The notes: generated by a model not told the origin, from the letters alone. Shown: positions 7,279-14,447, numbered from the stretch's first letter. The stretch is 22,444 nucleotides of DNA from Acidobacteriota bacterium (GCA_027458945.1 DAIDOU010000046.1:1-22444); one strand, 5' to 3'. Numbers and translations: made by a program.

Positions 7279-10128
7279 ATGGCGTCGGGGAAACGTGAAC
7301 TGATCATCGAGGAAGCGGAGAAGCTGGCCGCACGCGGCAAGCTCGACGCCGCCATCAAGCAGTACATGCGCGCCGTCGATCAGCTGCCGAGCGATACCAA
7401 CTCGCTCAACCGCCTCGGTGACCTGTTGGTCAAGGTCGATCGCATCCCGGAAGCGATCGAGGTCTACCAGCGCATCGCGGAGCACTTCGCCACCGACGGC
7501 TTTTTTCTCAAGTCGATCGCGATCTACAAGAAGGTCAACCGGCTCGATCCGCGCCGTACCGAGACGTACGAGCGGTTGGCCGACCTCTACTTCAAGCAGG
7601 GTCTCGTGGTCGAGGGGCGGCAGCAGCTGCAGACGCTCGCGGACTGGTTTTTGCGCGCGAAGCAAAACCAGGACGCGGTGCGTGTCTACCGCCGTCTCGT
7701 CGAGCTGGAGCCCGCGAACCTGCAGGCCAGGGCGAAGCTCGTGGACCTCTCGTTGCAGCTCGGCGACGTTGCCGGCGTGGGCGCGGAGATCGACGCGCTC
7801 GGCCGGTCGTTGCTCGGCCGCGGCATGCTCGACGAGGCGGTGAAGCTGCACCGGAGGATCCTCGAGCTCGGTCCCGAGCAGGCCGAGTTCGTGGCGCCGT
7901 GCATCGACGCGCTGATCGCCGCGGGGCGCAAATCCCAGGCGGTTGAGCTGGCCAAACAGGCGCTCGCCACGAGCCGGGGGGGGATCGAGCTGCAGCGTGC
8001 GGCGGCGCGGGCGCTCGTCGAGTCGGGCGAGACGGATGCGGCCGCCAAACTCCTCGAGGGGCTGATCGGGAGCGCCGGCGAGCGCACCGACGTCATCCAG
8101 TTGTACGGCGACGTGATGATCGGATCGGCGTTGGGGGCCGACGCGAAGACCCGGTTGCTGCCGCTCGTCGACCGGTTGCTGAAGGTCCGCGACATGGCAC
8201 GGGCGGCCACGCTGGTGAAGAAACTGGTGGCCAGCGTTCCCGACGACCCGGAGGTGCTCGAGCGCGCGCTCGCGGTTTTCGAGGAGCTCGAGGACACCGT
8301 CGCGCTGGTGGGCATCGGGAAGGCGCTGGCCGAGGGGTACCTCGGCTCCGGGCGGCGTGCCGACGCGGTCGCCGTCTACCGCCGTCTCGCGGCCGAGGCC
8401 CCGGCCGACCGCGAACTCGCGATGCGGCTGGCCGAGCTCGACGGCGGGCCTCCCGCTCCCCTCCGCGAGGCGGCGCCCCCCGCGCCTCGCGTCGAGCCCG
8501 CCGACGAGGAGCTCGAGTTCGTAGACGTCGACCTCGGACCGGCGGCCGACGAGGCGGCCGAGGCCGCAGCGCCGCCGCTGCGCCGGGAGCCGGAGCCGCA
8601 ACCGGCCGCTGCGCTCACCGAGCCGTCGCTCGCGTCCGCCAACGCGAAGGAGCTGTTCGCCGAGGCCGTCGTCTTCGCCAAGTACGGCCTGACCGACAAG
8701 GCCGTCGTGCACCTCCAGCGCCTCCTCGCGCTCGACCCCGCCCACGAGGAGGGTAAAGAGCTGCTCGCGTCGCTGGGTGTCGTCCCGGCCGTGCGTCCCC
8801 CCGCCCCGGAGGAGCCTCCGGTGGCCTCTCCGCCTCCGGCAGCGGTGACCTCGGCACCGATCCCGAACCCGCCGGTCGAATTTCCGGCCGCCGTGGCCGC
8901 CGTCGTGCCGGCCGACCCGGCGTTCGATCCGTTCTCCGGCATGGCGCCGCTCCCGCCGGCGGCGGCGCCGCCGGCGAACGTCGGGCCCCCGGCGACGTTC
9001 GAGCTGTCGCGGCCGGTGCCCGAACTCGACCTGGGCGGGCTCGGGACGCCCCTGCCGGCGAGCCGTCCTCGGCGCGAGCCGGCGCCCGCGGCCGCGCTGC
9101 CATCGTTCGACGACCTGCTCGTGCCTCCCGCCCCGCCGTTGCGCGCCGACTTGGCCAGCTCGAACGGCCGCACCGTGCGCCTCGACGATCTCGAGGCGAT
9201 CCTGGGGCTGCGCCAGCCGGCCCGGAGGCGCTCCCCGGCGCCCCGGGACGGTGCCGCTGCGACGCCGGCCGCGAGCGAGATCGGGGACGGGAGCGAGGGC
9301 GTGGCGACGGCCCGTCCGACCGAGGCCGCCCCTCCGCCCGAGCCGTTCGAGGCGCCGGACGTGGCGATGCAGCAGATCGAGGTCTCCGCCGTGCTCGCCG
9401 GGCCGAGCCAGGAGCAGCTGCGCGAGCTCGACTTCCTCATCCAGCAGGGCCTCCTCGACGACGCCGCCAAGTTGCTGCAGCGGCTCGGCGACGCCTATCC
9501 CGAGCACCCCGACGTGCTGGCGCGGCAGGCGATGCTCAAGGCGCGGGGGTGGGACGAGGAGCGCCGGGGGAAGGAGACGGCCACGGCGGCCGAGCTGTTC
9601 AGCGAGGAGGAACAGTTCTTCGACCTCGCGGCCGAGCTGGAGAAGGAACTCGCGGACGAGGAGCTAGTCGCCGAGGCGACGGGGTCGGGGAAGTCAAACG
9701 AGGTTTCGATCGAGGAGCTGTTCAAGGAGTTCCAGCGCGGTGTCGCCGAGCAGGTGGAGGAGGAGGACTTCGACACCCACTTCAACCTCGGCCTGGCGTA
9801 CCGCGAGATGGGGCTGTTGGAGGAGGCGATCGGCGAGTTCCAGCTCTCCGCCAGGTCCCCCGACTACCTGATGGAAAGCGCCAGCATGATCGGCGCCTGC
9901 TACCTCGAGAACGGCCTGGCGGAGCAGGCGGCCGAGTGGTACCAGCGAGCCCTGACCGCGCCCGCCCTCCCCCCCGAGGCGGAACTGGGGCTGCGCTACG
10001 AGCTCGGTCGTGCCCACGAGCTGGCGGGGAACACCACCGCGGCGCTCGCGTGTTTCAGCGAGGTCCTCGCGATCAACCCCGCCTTCCGCGACGTCGTCGC
10101 CCGGGTCTCCAAGCTGCGCAGCAATTGA
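7279..10128 (+). CDS. Large cytosolic TPR protein of unknown function
   Basis: The product has 949 residues with no signal peptide or membrane segment. Residues 1-390 are stacked TPR-like helical pairs (for example KLDAAIKQYMRAVDQLPSD and EAIEVYQRIAEHF). Residues 390-450 and 500-690 are Pro/Ala/acid-rich linkers flanking one isolated TPR pair (about 450-500, AKYGLTDKAVVHLQRLLALD). Residues 700-760 hold another helical pair. An acidic stretch leads to a conserved-looking C-terminal TPR block from about residue 810 (SIEELFKEFQRGVAEQVEEE, then FNLGLAYREMGLLEEAIGEF). Similar IEELFKEF..GV.EQ blocks occur in unassigned TPR proteins of Deltaproteobacteria and Acidobacteria. The ATG at 7279 has only a poor, distant AGGG. 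Probably a protein-interaction scaffold; partners are unknown. It converges with the YkuD operon. Confidence 0.85.
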   Translation: MASGKRELIIEEAEKLAARGKLDAAIKQYMRAVDQLPSDTNSLNRLGDLLVKVDRIPEAIEVYQRIAEHFATDGFFLKSIAIYKKVNRLDPRRTETYERLADLYFKQGLVVEGRQQLQTLADWFLRAKQNQDAVRVYRRLVELEPANLQARAKLVDLSLQLGDVAGVGAEIDALGRSLLGRGMLDEAVKLHRRILELGPEQAEFVAPCIDALIAAGRKSQAVELAKQALATSRGGIELQRAAARALVESGETDAAAKLLEGLIGSAGERTDVIQLYGDVMIGSALGADAKTRLLPLVDRLLKVRDMARAATLVKKLVASVPDDPEVLERALAVFEELEDTVALVGIGKALAEGYLGSGRRADAVAVYRRLAAEAPADRELAMRLAELDGGPPAPLREAAPPAPRVEPADEELEFVDVDLGPAADEAAEAAAPPLRREPEPQPAAALTEPSLASANAKELFAEAVVFAKYGLTDKAVVHLQRLLALDPAHEEGKELLASLGVVPAVRPPAPEEPPVASPPPAAVTSAPIPNPPVEFPAAVAAVVPADPAFDPFSGMAPLPPAAAPPANVGPPATFELSRPVPELDLGGLGTPLPASRPRREPAPAAALPSFDDLLVPPAPPLRADLASSNGRTVRLDDLEAILGLRQPARRRSPAPRDGAAATPAASEIGDGSEGVATARPTEAAPPPEPFEAPDVAMQQIEVSAVLAGPSQEQLRELDFLIQQGLLDDAAKLLQRLGDAYPEHPDVLARQAMLKARGWDEERRGKETATAAELFSEEEQFFDLAAELEKELADEELVAEATGSGKSNEVSIEELFKEFQRGVAEQVEEEDFDTHFNLGLAYREMGLLEEAIGEFQLSARSPDYLMESASMIGACYLENGLAEQAAEWYQRALTAPALPPEAELGLRYELGRAHELAGNTTAALACFSEVLAINPAFRDVVARVSKLRSN

Positions 10129-10129
10129 A

Positions 10130-10157
10130 GGCGCCCGGCGGTCCGGCCGGCGTCGCC
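10130..10157. terminator. Bidirectional stem-loop between convergent genes
   Basis: The 29-bp gap between two convergent stop codons is almost entirely a GC hairpin: GGCG (10130-10133) pairs with CGCC (10154-10157) and CCGGC (10135-10139) with GCCGG (10146-10150). There is no T-tract on either strand, so intrinsic termination would be weak. Confidence 0.4.
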
Positions 10158-10832
10158 CTACATCTCGTCGGTGACGAGGATCGGCATGCCGGCGCGCAGC
10201 AGGTGGTGAATGCGGCGCGCGTCCGCGTCGCGCATCGCCAGCGTGATGGCGGGGATGTGGTTCTGGCCGCGGCCGCGCAGCCGGCGCCAGCCGTCGCGCA
10301 CCGCCGCCAGCAGCGTCTGCCAGCGGGTCTGTGGCGGCAGCGTGTCGGTCACCCACAGGTCCCAGCCGTTGTCGAGGCGGCTACGGTATGAGGTCGGCGC
10401 CTCCGGCGTCGGCGTCGGCGTGGCGGCCGGGCCCACGTCCGGCGAGTCCCCGGCGTCGTAGTCCTTGTCGTTCTTGGGTGCCGGCTTGAGGTCGGTCGGC
10501 GCCTCGACGGTGCGCTCGGAGTCGAATGAGCCCTGAGCGACGGTCCAGATCGCAGGGATCGGCGGGTGCGAGGGGAGGTGCCGTCCCATGATCGGCTGCT
10601 GGCTGATGACTTCGATCCCGATCAGCGGCACGGTGTCGAGGACGGCGCCGCGCGACTTGACCTCCAACACCCTGCGCTCCGGGTCGAGGAGCAGGTAGAT
10701 GTTCGGCTTCTTGGCGAGGCCGGCCTCCATCTGGAGCGCCGCGACGCGGGACGGGTCGGGAGCGACGTCGCCCGCCCGGACCGCGCCGGCCGCCAGGCTA
10801 ATAGAGATAAACGCGAGTGCCGATCGGAACAT
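10158..10832 (-). CDS. Secreted YkuD-fold protein lacking the catalytic cysteine (pseudo-L,D-transpeptidase)
   Basis: The 224-residue product begins with a signal peptide (MFRSALAFISISLAAGAVRA, then GDV). NIYLLLDPERRVLEVKSRG (44-62) matches the start of a YkuD domain. A long insertion follows, with a Pro/Thr-rich patch near 137-147. The C-terminal 28 residues align without gaps to the neighbouring active enzyme: DAD and a Gly 11 residues later coincide (RDADARRIHHLLRAGMPIL against GDADLEFVYHHVPIGTRVY). The catalytic HGC is replaced by PAIT, putting Thr197 at the Cys position. I therefore infer a catalytically dead paralogue that may bind peptidoglycan or regulate its neighbours. The ATG at 10832 was chosen for the signal peptide; the frame is open further upstream. 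It overlaps the preceding gene by 35 bp and is last in the operon. Confidence 0.7.
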   Translation of the reverse strand: MFRSALAFISISLAAGAVRAGDVAPDPSRVAALQMEAGLAKKPNIYLLLDPERRVLEVKSRGAVLDTVPLIGIEVISQQPIMGRHLPSHPPIPAIWTVAQGSFDSERTVEAPTDLKPAPKNDKDYDAGDSPDVGPAATPTPTPEAPTSYRSRLDNGWDLWVTDTLPPQTRWQTLLAAVRDGWRRLRGRGQNHIPAITLAMRDADARRIHHLLRAGMPILVTDEM

Positions 10833-11493
10833 GGTGGTAGACGAACTCCAAGTCTGCGTCGCCGAGCCTGACACAGCCGTGGGTGATGCTGCGGCCGAGC
10901 AGGCTCTGGAACAGCGTCCCGTGGATGATGTAGCCATCGCCGATGTACATCGCGTAGTCGCCGAGCGTCTCGTTGTCGAAACGCTCGCTCGAGTCCTTGG
11001 GCGGCAGGTAGCCGTCCTCGATGAACGCCCAGTCGGGCTTCGCCCACACCGGGTGCCTGACCTTCCGCTGGACGATGCGCTCGCCCATCGGCGTGTCGAA
11101 GACCCACTCCTTGCCCGTGCGCGGGTCCTTGAGCACGGTTCCGGTCCCGGAGGAGCAGATCGCGTTCCGGATCACCGTGCCGTTGTCGATCAGCCGCAAC
11201 CGGTTGCGGTAGGTGTCGACGACGATGTAGGTCCCCTTCGGCTCGACCTGCTGGATCTCCTTCACCGCCTCGCTGGCGAGCCTGGTCAGCTGCGCCGCGT
11301 TCTGCCCCACGACGCCGACCGACGGCGTCGCGTTGAACGGGGAGGCGATGAACGGCCGCCCCATGCGCGCCAGCACGGCGGCGACGCCGCACGCGATCAA
11401 CAGGAGGGCGACGAAGAAGAGGCCCACGGCGAGCGGCCAGCGCGAGCGGCGCGGCTCGACGGTGACCGGGGTTTCGGGTGTCTCAGCGGTCAT
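10798..11493 (-). CDS. Membrane-anchored L,D-transpeptidase (YkuD domain)
   Basis: The 231-residue product has one N-terminal membrane anchor (about residues 19-42, WPLAVGLFFVALLLIACGVA) followed by a periplasmic YkuD domain. The active-site signature HGTLFQSLLGRSITHGC places His191 and Cys207 sixteen residues apart, followed by VRLGDAD. This fits the H-x-[S/T]HGC consensus of L,D-transpeptidases, which cross-link meso-DAP residues of peptidoglycan or attach lipoproteins to it through a cysteine acyl-enzyme. YIVVDTYRNRLRLIDNGTVI is the domain start. The ATG at 11493 overlaps the upstream gene by 11 bp. Whether it makes 3-3 cross-links or attaches a lipoprotein cannot be told from sequence. 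Confidence 0.92.
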   Translation of the reverse strand: MTAETPETPVTVEPRRSRWPLAVGLFFVALLLIACGVAAVLARMGRPFIASPFNATPSVGVVGQNAAQLTRLASEAVKEIQQVEPKGTYIVVDTYRNRLRLIDNGTVIRNAICSSGTGTVLKDPRTGKEWVFDTPMGERIVQRKVRHPVWAKPDWAFIEDGYLPPKDSSERFDNETLGDYAMYIGDGYIIHGTLFQSLLGRSITHGCVRLGDADLEFVYHHVPIGTRVYLY

Positions 11494-12604
11494 AGGTCCC
11501 CACGATGGTGACCGGCACCCCGACGCCGACGTGGGCGAAGAGCCGGTTCATGTCCTCGTTGGTTAACGCCACGCACCCGTCGGTCCAATCCTGCCCCTCG
11601 CCCCCGTCGCCGTGGATCTCGATCAGGTTCCCGATCCCGGCCCTGTGGGAGATGGTACCCCGCCTCCGCCCCAGGGCGAAGCGCATCCGGTCCTCGTCGT
11701 TCGGGTAGTTGATCAGGAGCGCCTTGTTGTACTTCGTCTCGGGGGTGCGCTTGGCCCGGACGATGTGGTAGCGGCCCTCGGGGGTCGCGCGGTCGCCGGA
11801 GTGCTCCTTGCGCACGAGCCCGTTGGCGCCGAGCTCCGCCGGATAGCTCGCGATCACCCGGCCGGCCCGGTACAACGTCAACCGGCGCCTCAGCTTGTCG
11901 ATCAGGATCGCGGTGCCCCCCGTCCGCCGCGAATCCTCGATCGTCTGCACGGCCCAGGCCCGCCAGAGCCTCAGGTTGGCCGGGTCGGAGAAACGGGCGT
12001 GCAGGGCGATCCACTTGCGGTGCACCACGGCCGCACTGGCATGGGCGCTGGCCAGGTCGTCGGCGGCTTCCTGGTACCGCCCCACGGCCGCCAGCTTCTC
12101 GGCGAGCGAGATGCTCACCAGGGCCCGCTGCATCGCCGCCGCCTCCCTGGACTGCATCCCGGCCTCGTTGATCTCGGCGAGGGCGCGCGTGACCTCGTGG
12201 CGGGCGTTCGGCTGCAGGCCGGCGTACCGCGCCCTGGCGCTCCGATCGGCCGCACGCACGGCGCCGACGGCGAGGTTCGCGGTGCGCATCACACGCAGCC
12301 ACGCCGCCTCGGTGCGGCCGACGGACCCTTCCCACCACGGCGCGTTGGCCTCGGCCGCCGTGGCGATCTCGGCGATCGCGACGAGCCGCTCGATCAGCCT
12401 CGCCTGCGCCGGGGCCGCCGGACGGACGATCGCGACCGCCCGGTACGCCGCGCGCCGGGCACCCTCGACCTCGGGCGTGGCCTGGCGAGCGCACCCGGCG
12501 AGCCCCGCGACCAGGACGATCGCGCCGATCGAGCGGACAGAGAAACGGCGGCGGTTGCCCGCCGCCGCTTCCTGATCACTGCGATGTGAGTGACTTACTT
12601 GCAC
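11483..12604 (-). CDS. Lipoprotein with N-terminal helical domain and C-terminal L,D-transpeptidase (YkuD) domain
   Basis: A lipoprotein signal ends in IVLVAGLAGC (lipobox LAGC; the next residue, Ala, permits outer-membrane sorting). An alpha-helical domain of about 170 residues follows, then a YkuD domain starting at TAILIDKLRRRLTLYRAG and ending at the stop. The active site is HGDGGEGQDWTDGC, with His331 and Cys344 if GTG 12604 is the start, followed by VALTNEDM. This context is closer to the ErfK/YafK-like branch than to the neighbouring enzyme. The start is uncertain. The only usable in-frame start codon upstream of the signal peptide is GTG 12604, which overlaps the end of the preceding gene and puts a terminator-like hairpin inside the coding region. 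A GTG at 12579 is in another frame and would need a frameshift. The helical domain resembles the preceding gene's product. Confidence 0.82.
   Translation of the reverse strand: MQVSHSHRSDQEAAAGNRRRFSVRSIGAIVLVAGLAGCARQATPEVEGARRAAYRAVAIVRPAAPAQARLIERLVAIAEIATAAEANAPWWEGSVGRTEAAWLRVMRTANLAVGAVRAADRSARARYAGLQPNARHEVTRALAEINEAGMQSREAAAMQRALVSISLAEKLAAVGRYQEAADDLASAHASAAVVHRKWIALHARFSDPANLRLWRAWAVQTIEDSRRTGGTAILIDKLRRRLTLYRAGRVIASYPAELGANGLVRKEHSGDRATPEGRYHIVRAKRTPETKYNKALLINYPNDEDRMRFALGRRRGTISHRAGIGNLIEIHGDGGEGQDWTDGCVALTNEDMNRLFAHVGVGVPVTIVGTYDR
12543..12570 (-). terminator. Terminator-like hairpin with GCAA tetraloop after the helical lipoprotein gene
   Basis: On the minus strand a perfect 9-bp stem (CGGCGGCGG / CCGCCGCCG, 12546-12554 with 12559-12567) closes a GCAA tetraloop. 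AAG and TTT flanks extend the stem by up to 3 bp, and TTTCTCTGT follows. It lies 24 bp downstream of the lipoprotein stop and just before the signal peptide of the next gene. It could reduce expression of the downstream transpeptidase genes relative to the lipoprotein, or stabilise the lipoprotein mRNA. Confidence 0.6.
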
Positions 12605-13215
12605 TTGAACTTGGTCTTGATGCCCGTGAGGTCGCTGGCGATCGGGTCGATCTGACCCTTGAGGGTCTCGGCCGCGGCCTTCGCGCCAAAGAAGTCCTCC
12701 TTGGCGAACTTGCTGTCGAGATCGGCGACCGTGGCCTTGTAGGACTCGAGGTTGCCCTTGACGGTCTCGAGGTCCTTGCGGACTTCCTTGGCCCGCTTCG
12801 CGCGGCCGCACTTCTCGATGTCGGCGAACAACGTGTTGGCGCTGTCGAGCGAAGCCTTGGCGGCGTCGATGGCGGCCTTGGCGTCGTTCTTCGCCTTCTC
12901 CTTGCCGGCGATCCCGGCGTCCTTGGCGGCGTTGGCGGCGTTGGTGGCGTCCGCGATCAGCTGCTTCGCCTTGGTGTAGGAGCGGAACAGGGCGAACTTG
13001 GCCTGCTGCGCCTCGAGCTCGGCGTTGACCGCGTTCATCGCCTGCTGGGCCTTGTCCCAAGCGTCCGCAGCGTACTTCGGAGCCTCGGACTGCTCGGCGG
13101 CGGTCAGAGCGGCCTTGGCACCATCGATCTCCTGCTGCGGCGGCTTGGCGCAGCCGACGGCCATGACGGCCACGACCAACAGCAACACACCAACAAACAC
13201 CTGGTTCTTGCGCAT
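12595..13215 (-). CDS. Small alpha-helical lipoprotein with C-terminal lysine
   Basis: The product has 206 residues. The signal is MRKNQVFVGVLLLVVAVMAVGC, with Cys22 as the acylated residue and Ala next, so outer-membrane sorting is likely. The rest is Ala/Lys/Glu-rich helix throughout (AWDKAQQAMNAVNAELEAQQ, AKNDAKAAIDAAKASLDSAN) with no Pro-rich breaks before the last 25 residues. It ends in IKTKFKCK, a C-terminal lysine as in Braun lipoprotein Lpp (ends TKYRK). A strong AGGAG precedes the ATG at 13215; the frame extends upstream to a GTG at 13356, but that would bury the signal peptide. It is the first gene of the operon with three YkuD-fold genes. No family was recognised with certainty. 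I infer a structural lipoprotein, possibly a peptidoglycan tether. Confidence 0.8.
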   Translation of the reverse strand: MRKNQVFVGVLLLVVAVMAVGCAKPPQQEIDGAKAALTAAEQSEAPKYAADAWDKAQQAMNAVNAELEAQQAKFALFRSYTKAKQLIADATNAANAAKDAGIAGKEKAKNDAKAAIDAAKASLDSANTLFADIEKCGRAKRAKEVRKDLETVKGNLESYKATVADLDSKFAKEDFFGAKAAAETLKGQIDPIASDLTGIKTKFKCK

Positions 13216-13268
13216 CTCAGCTCTCCTTTCCTCCTGGTAGAGGTTGGCATCTTCCGGATGCCGGTTCG

Positions 13269-13297
13269 AATCTACTCTCAAGTTGGGTAACATACAA
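13269..13297 (-). promoter_or_regulatory. Secondary candidate promoter for the lipoprotein operon
   Basis: On the minus strand TTGTAT (13292-13297) and TAGATT (13269-13274) are 17 bp apart, about 54 bp upstream of the ATG at 13215, inside the long leader made by the stronger upstream promoter. Confidence 0.4.
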
Positions 13298-13422
13298 CAG
13301 CACACAAACGGGAGATCACCGGCTGCCCGTGCGCGGTGGGAGCCCGTCTGTTTCACTCCTCTTGATGTGTGCGGCGGGCTTGCACCTCCGCGAAGGACCT
13401 TTCCGATCCCCCTGGAGCGGGT

Positions 13423-13451
13423 TTTATAGTCGGGTCGGGGCGAAAAGTCAA
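13423..13451 (-). promoter_or_regulatory. Strong sigma70-type promoter of the lipoprotein/L,D-transpeptidase operon
   Basis: TTGACT (13446-13451) and TATAAA (13423-13428) on the minus strand are separated by exactly 17 bp, the best consensus promoter in the window. The -35 overlaps the TGA stop of queG. Transcription would begin near 13416, leaving a leader of about 200 nt before the lipoprotein start. This suggests abundant expression, as expected for a structural lipoprotein. Confidence 0.75.
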
Positions 13452-14413
13452 GGACGGCACGCCCTGGGCGCCGGTTCCGGGTCCCGGGGCGCCATCCCCT
13501 CGAGGTTGCGCCACATGCGGGGAAGGTCGAGCCGGCCCAGCGGCGTGCCGGCCGTCAGCGCGGCCCACTCCGGCGCCCGGATGTGCTCGAGCTGCCGGCG
13601 GTTCAACGCGGCCATCTGCGGCCGCGGCGCGAGCGGCGCGGCACACGCCGGTCGCGCGCGGCGGTTCCAGGGACAGGCGTCCTGACACGAGTCACAACCG
13701 AACAGCCGGTCGCCGAGGGCCGGGAGGACAGAAGCCGGGAGCGGCCCGCGGTGCTCGATCGTCGCGTACGCGAGGCAGCGGCGCGCGTCGAGGCGGCGCG
13801 GCGCGGTGAAGGCGCCGGTCGGGCAGGCGTCGAGGCAGGCGGAACAGGTGCCGCAGTGGTCGTTCTCCGGTCGATCGGGCGGGAGCTGGACGTCGGTGAC
13901 GAGCTCGCCGAGCAAGGTCCAGCTGCCGAGCGCGCGGTTGACCAGACAGGTGTTCTTGCCGATCCAGCCGAGGCCGGCCCGCGCGGCGAGCTCCTTCTCC
14001 AGCACCGGCGCCGTGTCCACCGCCGGCCGCCACGACGCTTCGGGGACGCGTTCGGCGAGGAACCTCCCGAGGCGCAGGAGCCGTTTGCGGATGACGCGAT
14101 GGTAGTCCGGCCGGCGGGCGTACGCCGCAATGGAAACAGCGGCGTCGGTTTCCATAGCCACGCCCGTCGGCGGGTCGTGATAGCTCATCGCCACGCAGAC
14201 GACGCTGCGGGCGCCGGGGAGGAAGCGGCGCGGATCGAGCCGCACGTCGGCGTTGCGTGCGAGATACGCCATCGTCCCGTGACAGCCCTCCGCGAGCCAG
14301 CCGGCGAGGTGTCGCCCGCCGGCCGGCGGGTCGGCGGTGGTGACCCCGGCGAGCGCGAAGCCGAGCTCGCCCACCGCGAAGCGCTTGATCTCGGCGGCCA
14401 ACTCGGCGCTCAC
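13448..14413 (-). CDS. queG: Epoxyqueuosine reductase QueG (short form)
   Basis: QueG carries out the last step of queuosine synthesis, reducing epoxyqueuosine in tRNA anticodons (position 34 of GUN tRNAs) with cobalamin and two 4Fe-4S clusters. In this 321-residue product, VDTAPVLEKELAARAGLGWIG holds the catalytic Asp133. The first cluster motif is CGTCSACLDAC (Cys187/190/193) with Cys197. The second is GCDSCQDACPW (Cys240/243/247), and Cys213 (RRCLAY) is the other conserved cysteine. It lacks the C-terminal HEAT-like region of the 380-residue E. coli protein. GTG 14413 is the chosen start: MSAELAAEIKRFA fits the family start, and a -10 element sits 6 bp upstream, implying a leaderless mRNA. 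Confidence 0.94.
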   Translation of the reverse strand: MSAELAAEIKRFAVGELGFALAGVTTADPPAGGRHLAGWLAEGCHGTMAYLARNADVRLDPRRFLPGARSVVCVAMSYHDPPTGVAMETDAAVSIAAYARRPDYHRVIRKRLLRLGRFLAERVPEASWRPAVDTAPVLEKELAARAGLGWIGKNTCLVNRALGSWTLLGELVTDVQLPPDRPENDHCGTCSACLDACPTGAFTAPRRLDARRCLAYATIEHRGPLPASVLPALGDRLFGCDSCQDACPWNRRARPACAAPLAPRPQMAALNRRQLEHIRAPEWAALTAGTPLGRLDLPRMWRNLEGMAPRDPEPAPRACRP

Positions 14414-14417
14414 CCGG

Positions 14418-14443
14418 GCAGTGTAGCGGACGGCGTACACTGC
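14418..14443. promoter_or_regulatory. Palindromic divergent promoter giving leaderless transcripts both ways
   Basis: GCAGTGTA (14418-14425) and TACACTGC (14436-14443) are perfect inverted repeats around a 10-bp centre. Each contains a TACACT -10 hexamer reading outward: plus strand 14436-14441, minus strand 14420-14425. In each direction exactly 6 bp separate the hexamer from a GTG start codon (14448 plus, 14413 minus). Neither gene has a Shine-Dalgarno in the 34-bp gap. Transcription would start at or within a base or two of each GTG. Confidence 0.6.
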
Positions 14444-14447
14444 CGCC

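Noticed and set aside
6988..9507. Very long open frame (839 codons) on the minus strand opposite the large TPR gene
   Set aside because: Translation is Arg/Gly/Leu/Val-rich with no domain, and the opposite strand encodes clear TPRs. High GC makes such antisense frames common.
12394..12579. Small 61-codon minus-strand frame starting at GTG 12579
   Set aside because: It lacks a plausible protein downstream of the basic first residues; kept only as a possible alternative start if a frameshift is real.
12752..12979. Plus-strand small hydrophobic-looking frame opposite the helical lipoprotein
   Set aside because: Ala/Ser/Leu-rich translation is the antisense of Ala/Lys-rich helix codons; no ribosome binding site.
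13216..13356. GTG 13356 as an earlier start of the helical lipoprotein
   Set aside because: It would bury the lipoprotein signal peptide 47 residues inside, and the AGGAG sequence touches the GTG with no spacing.
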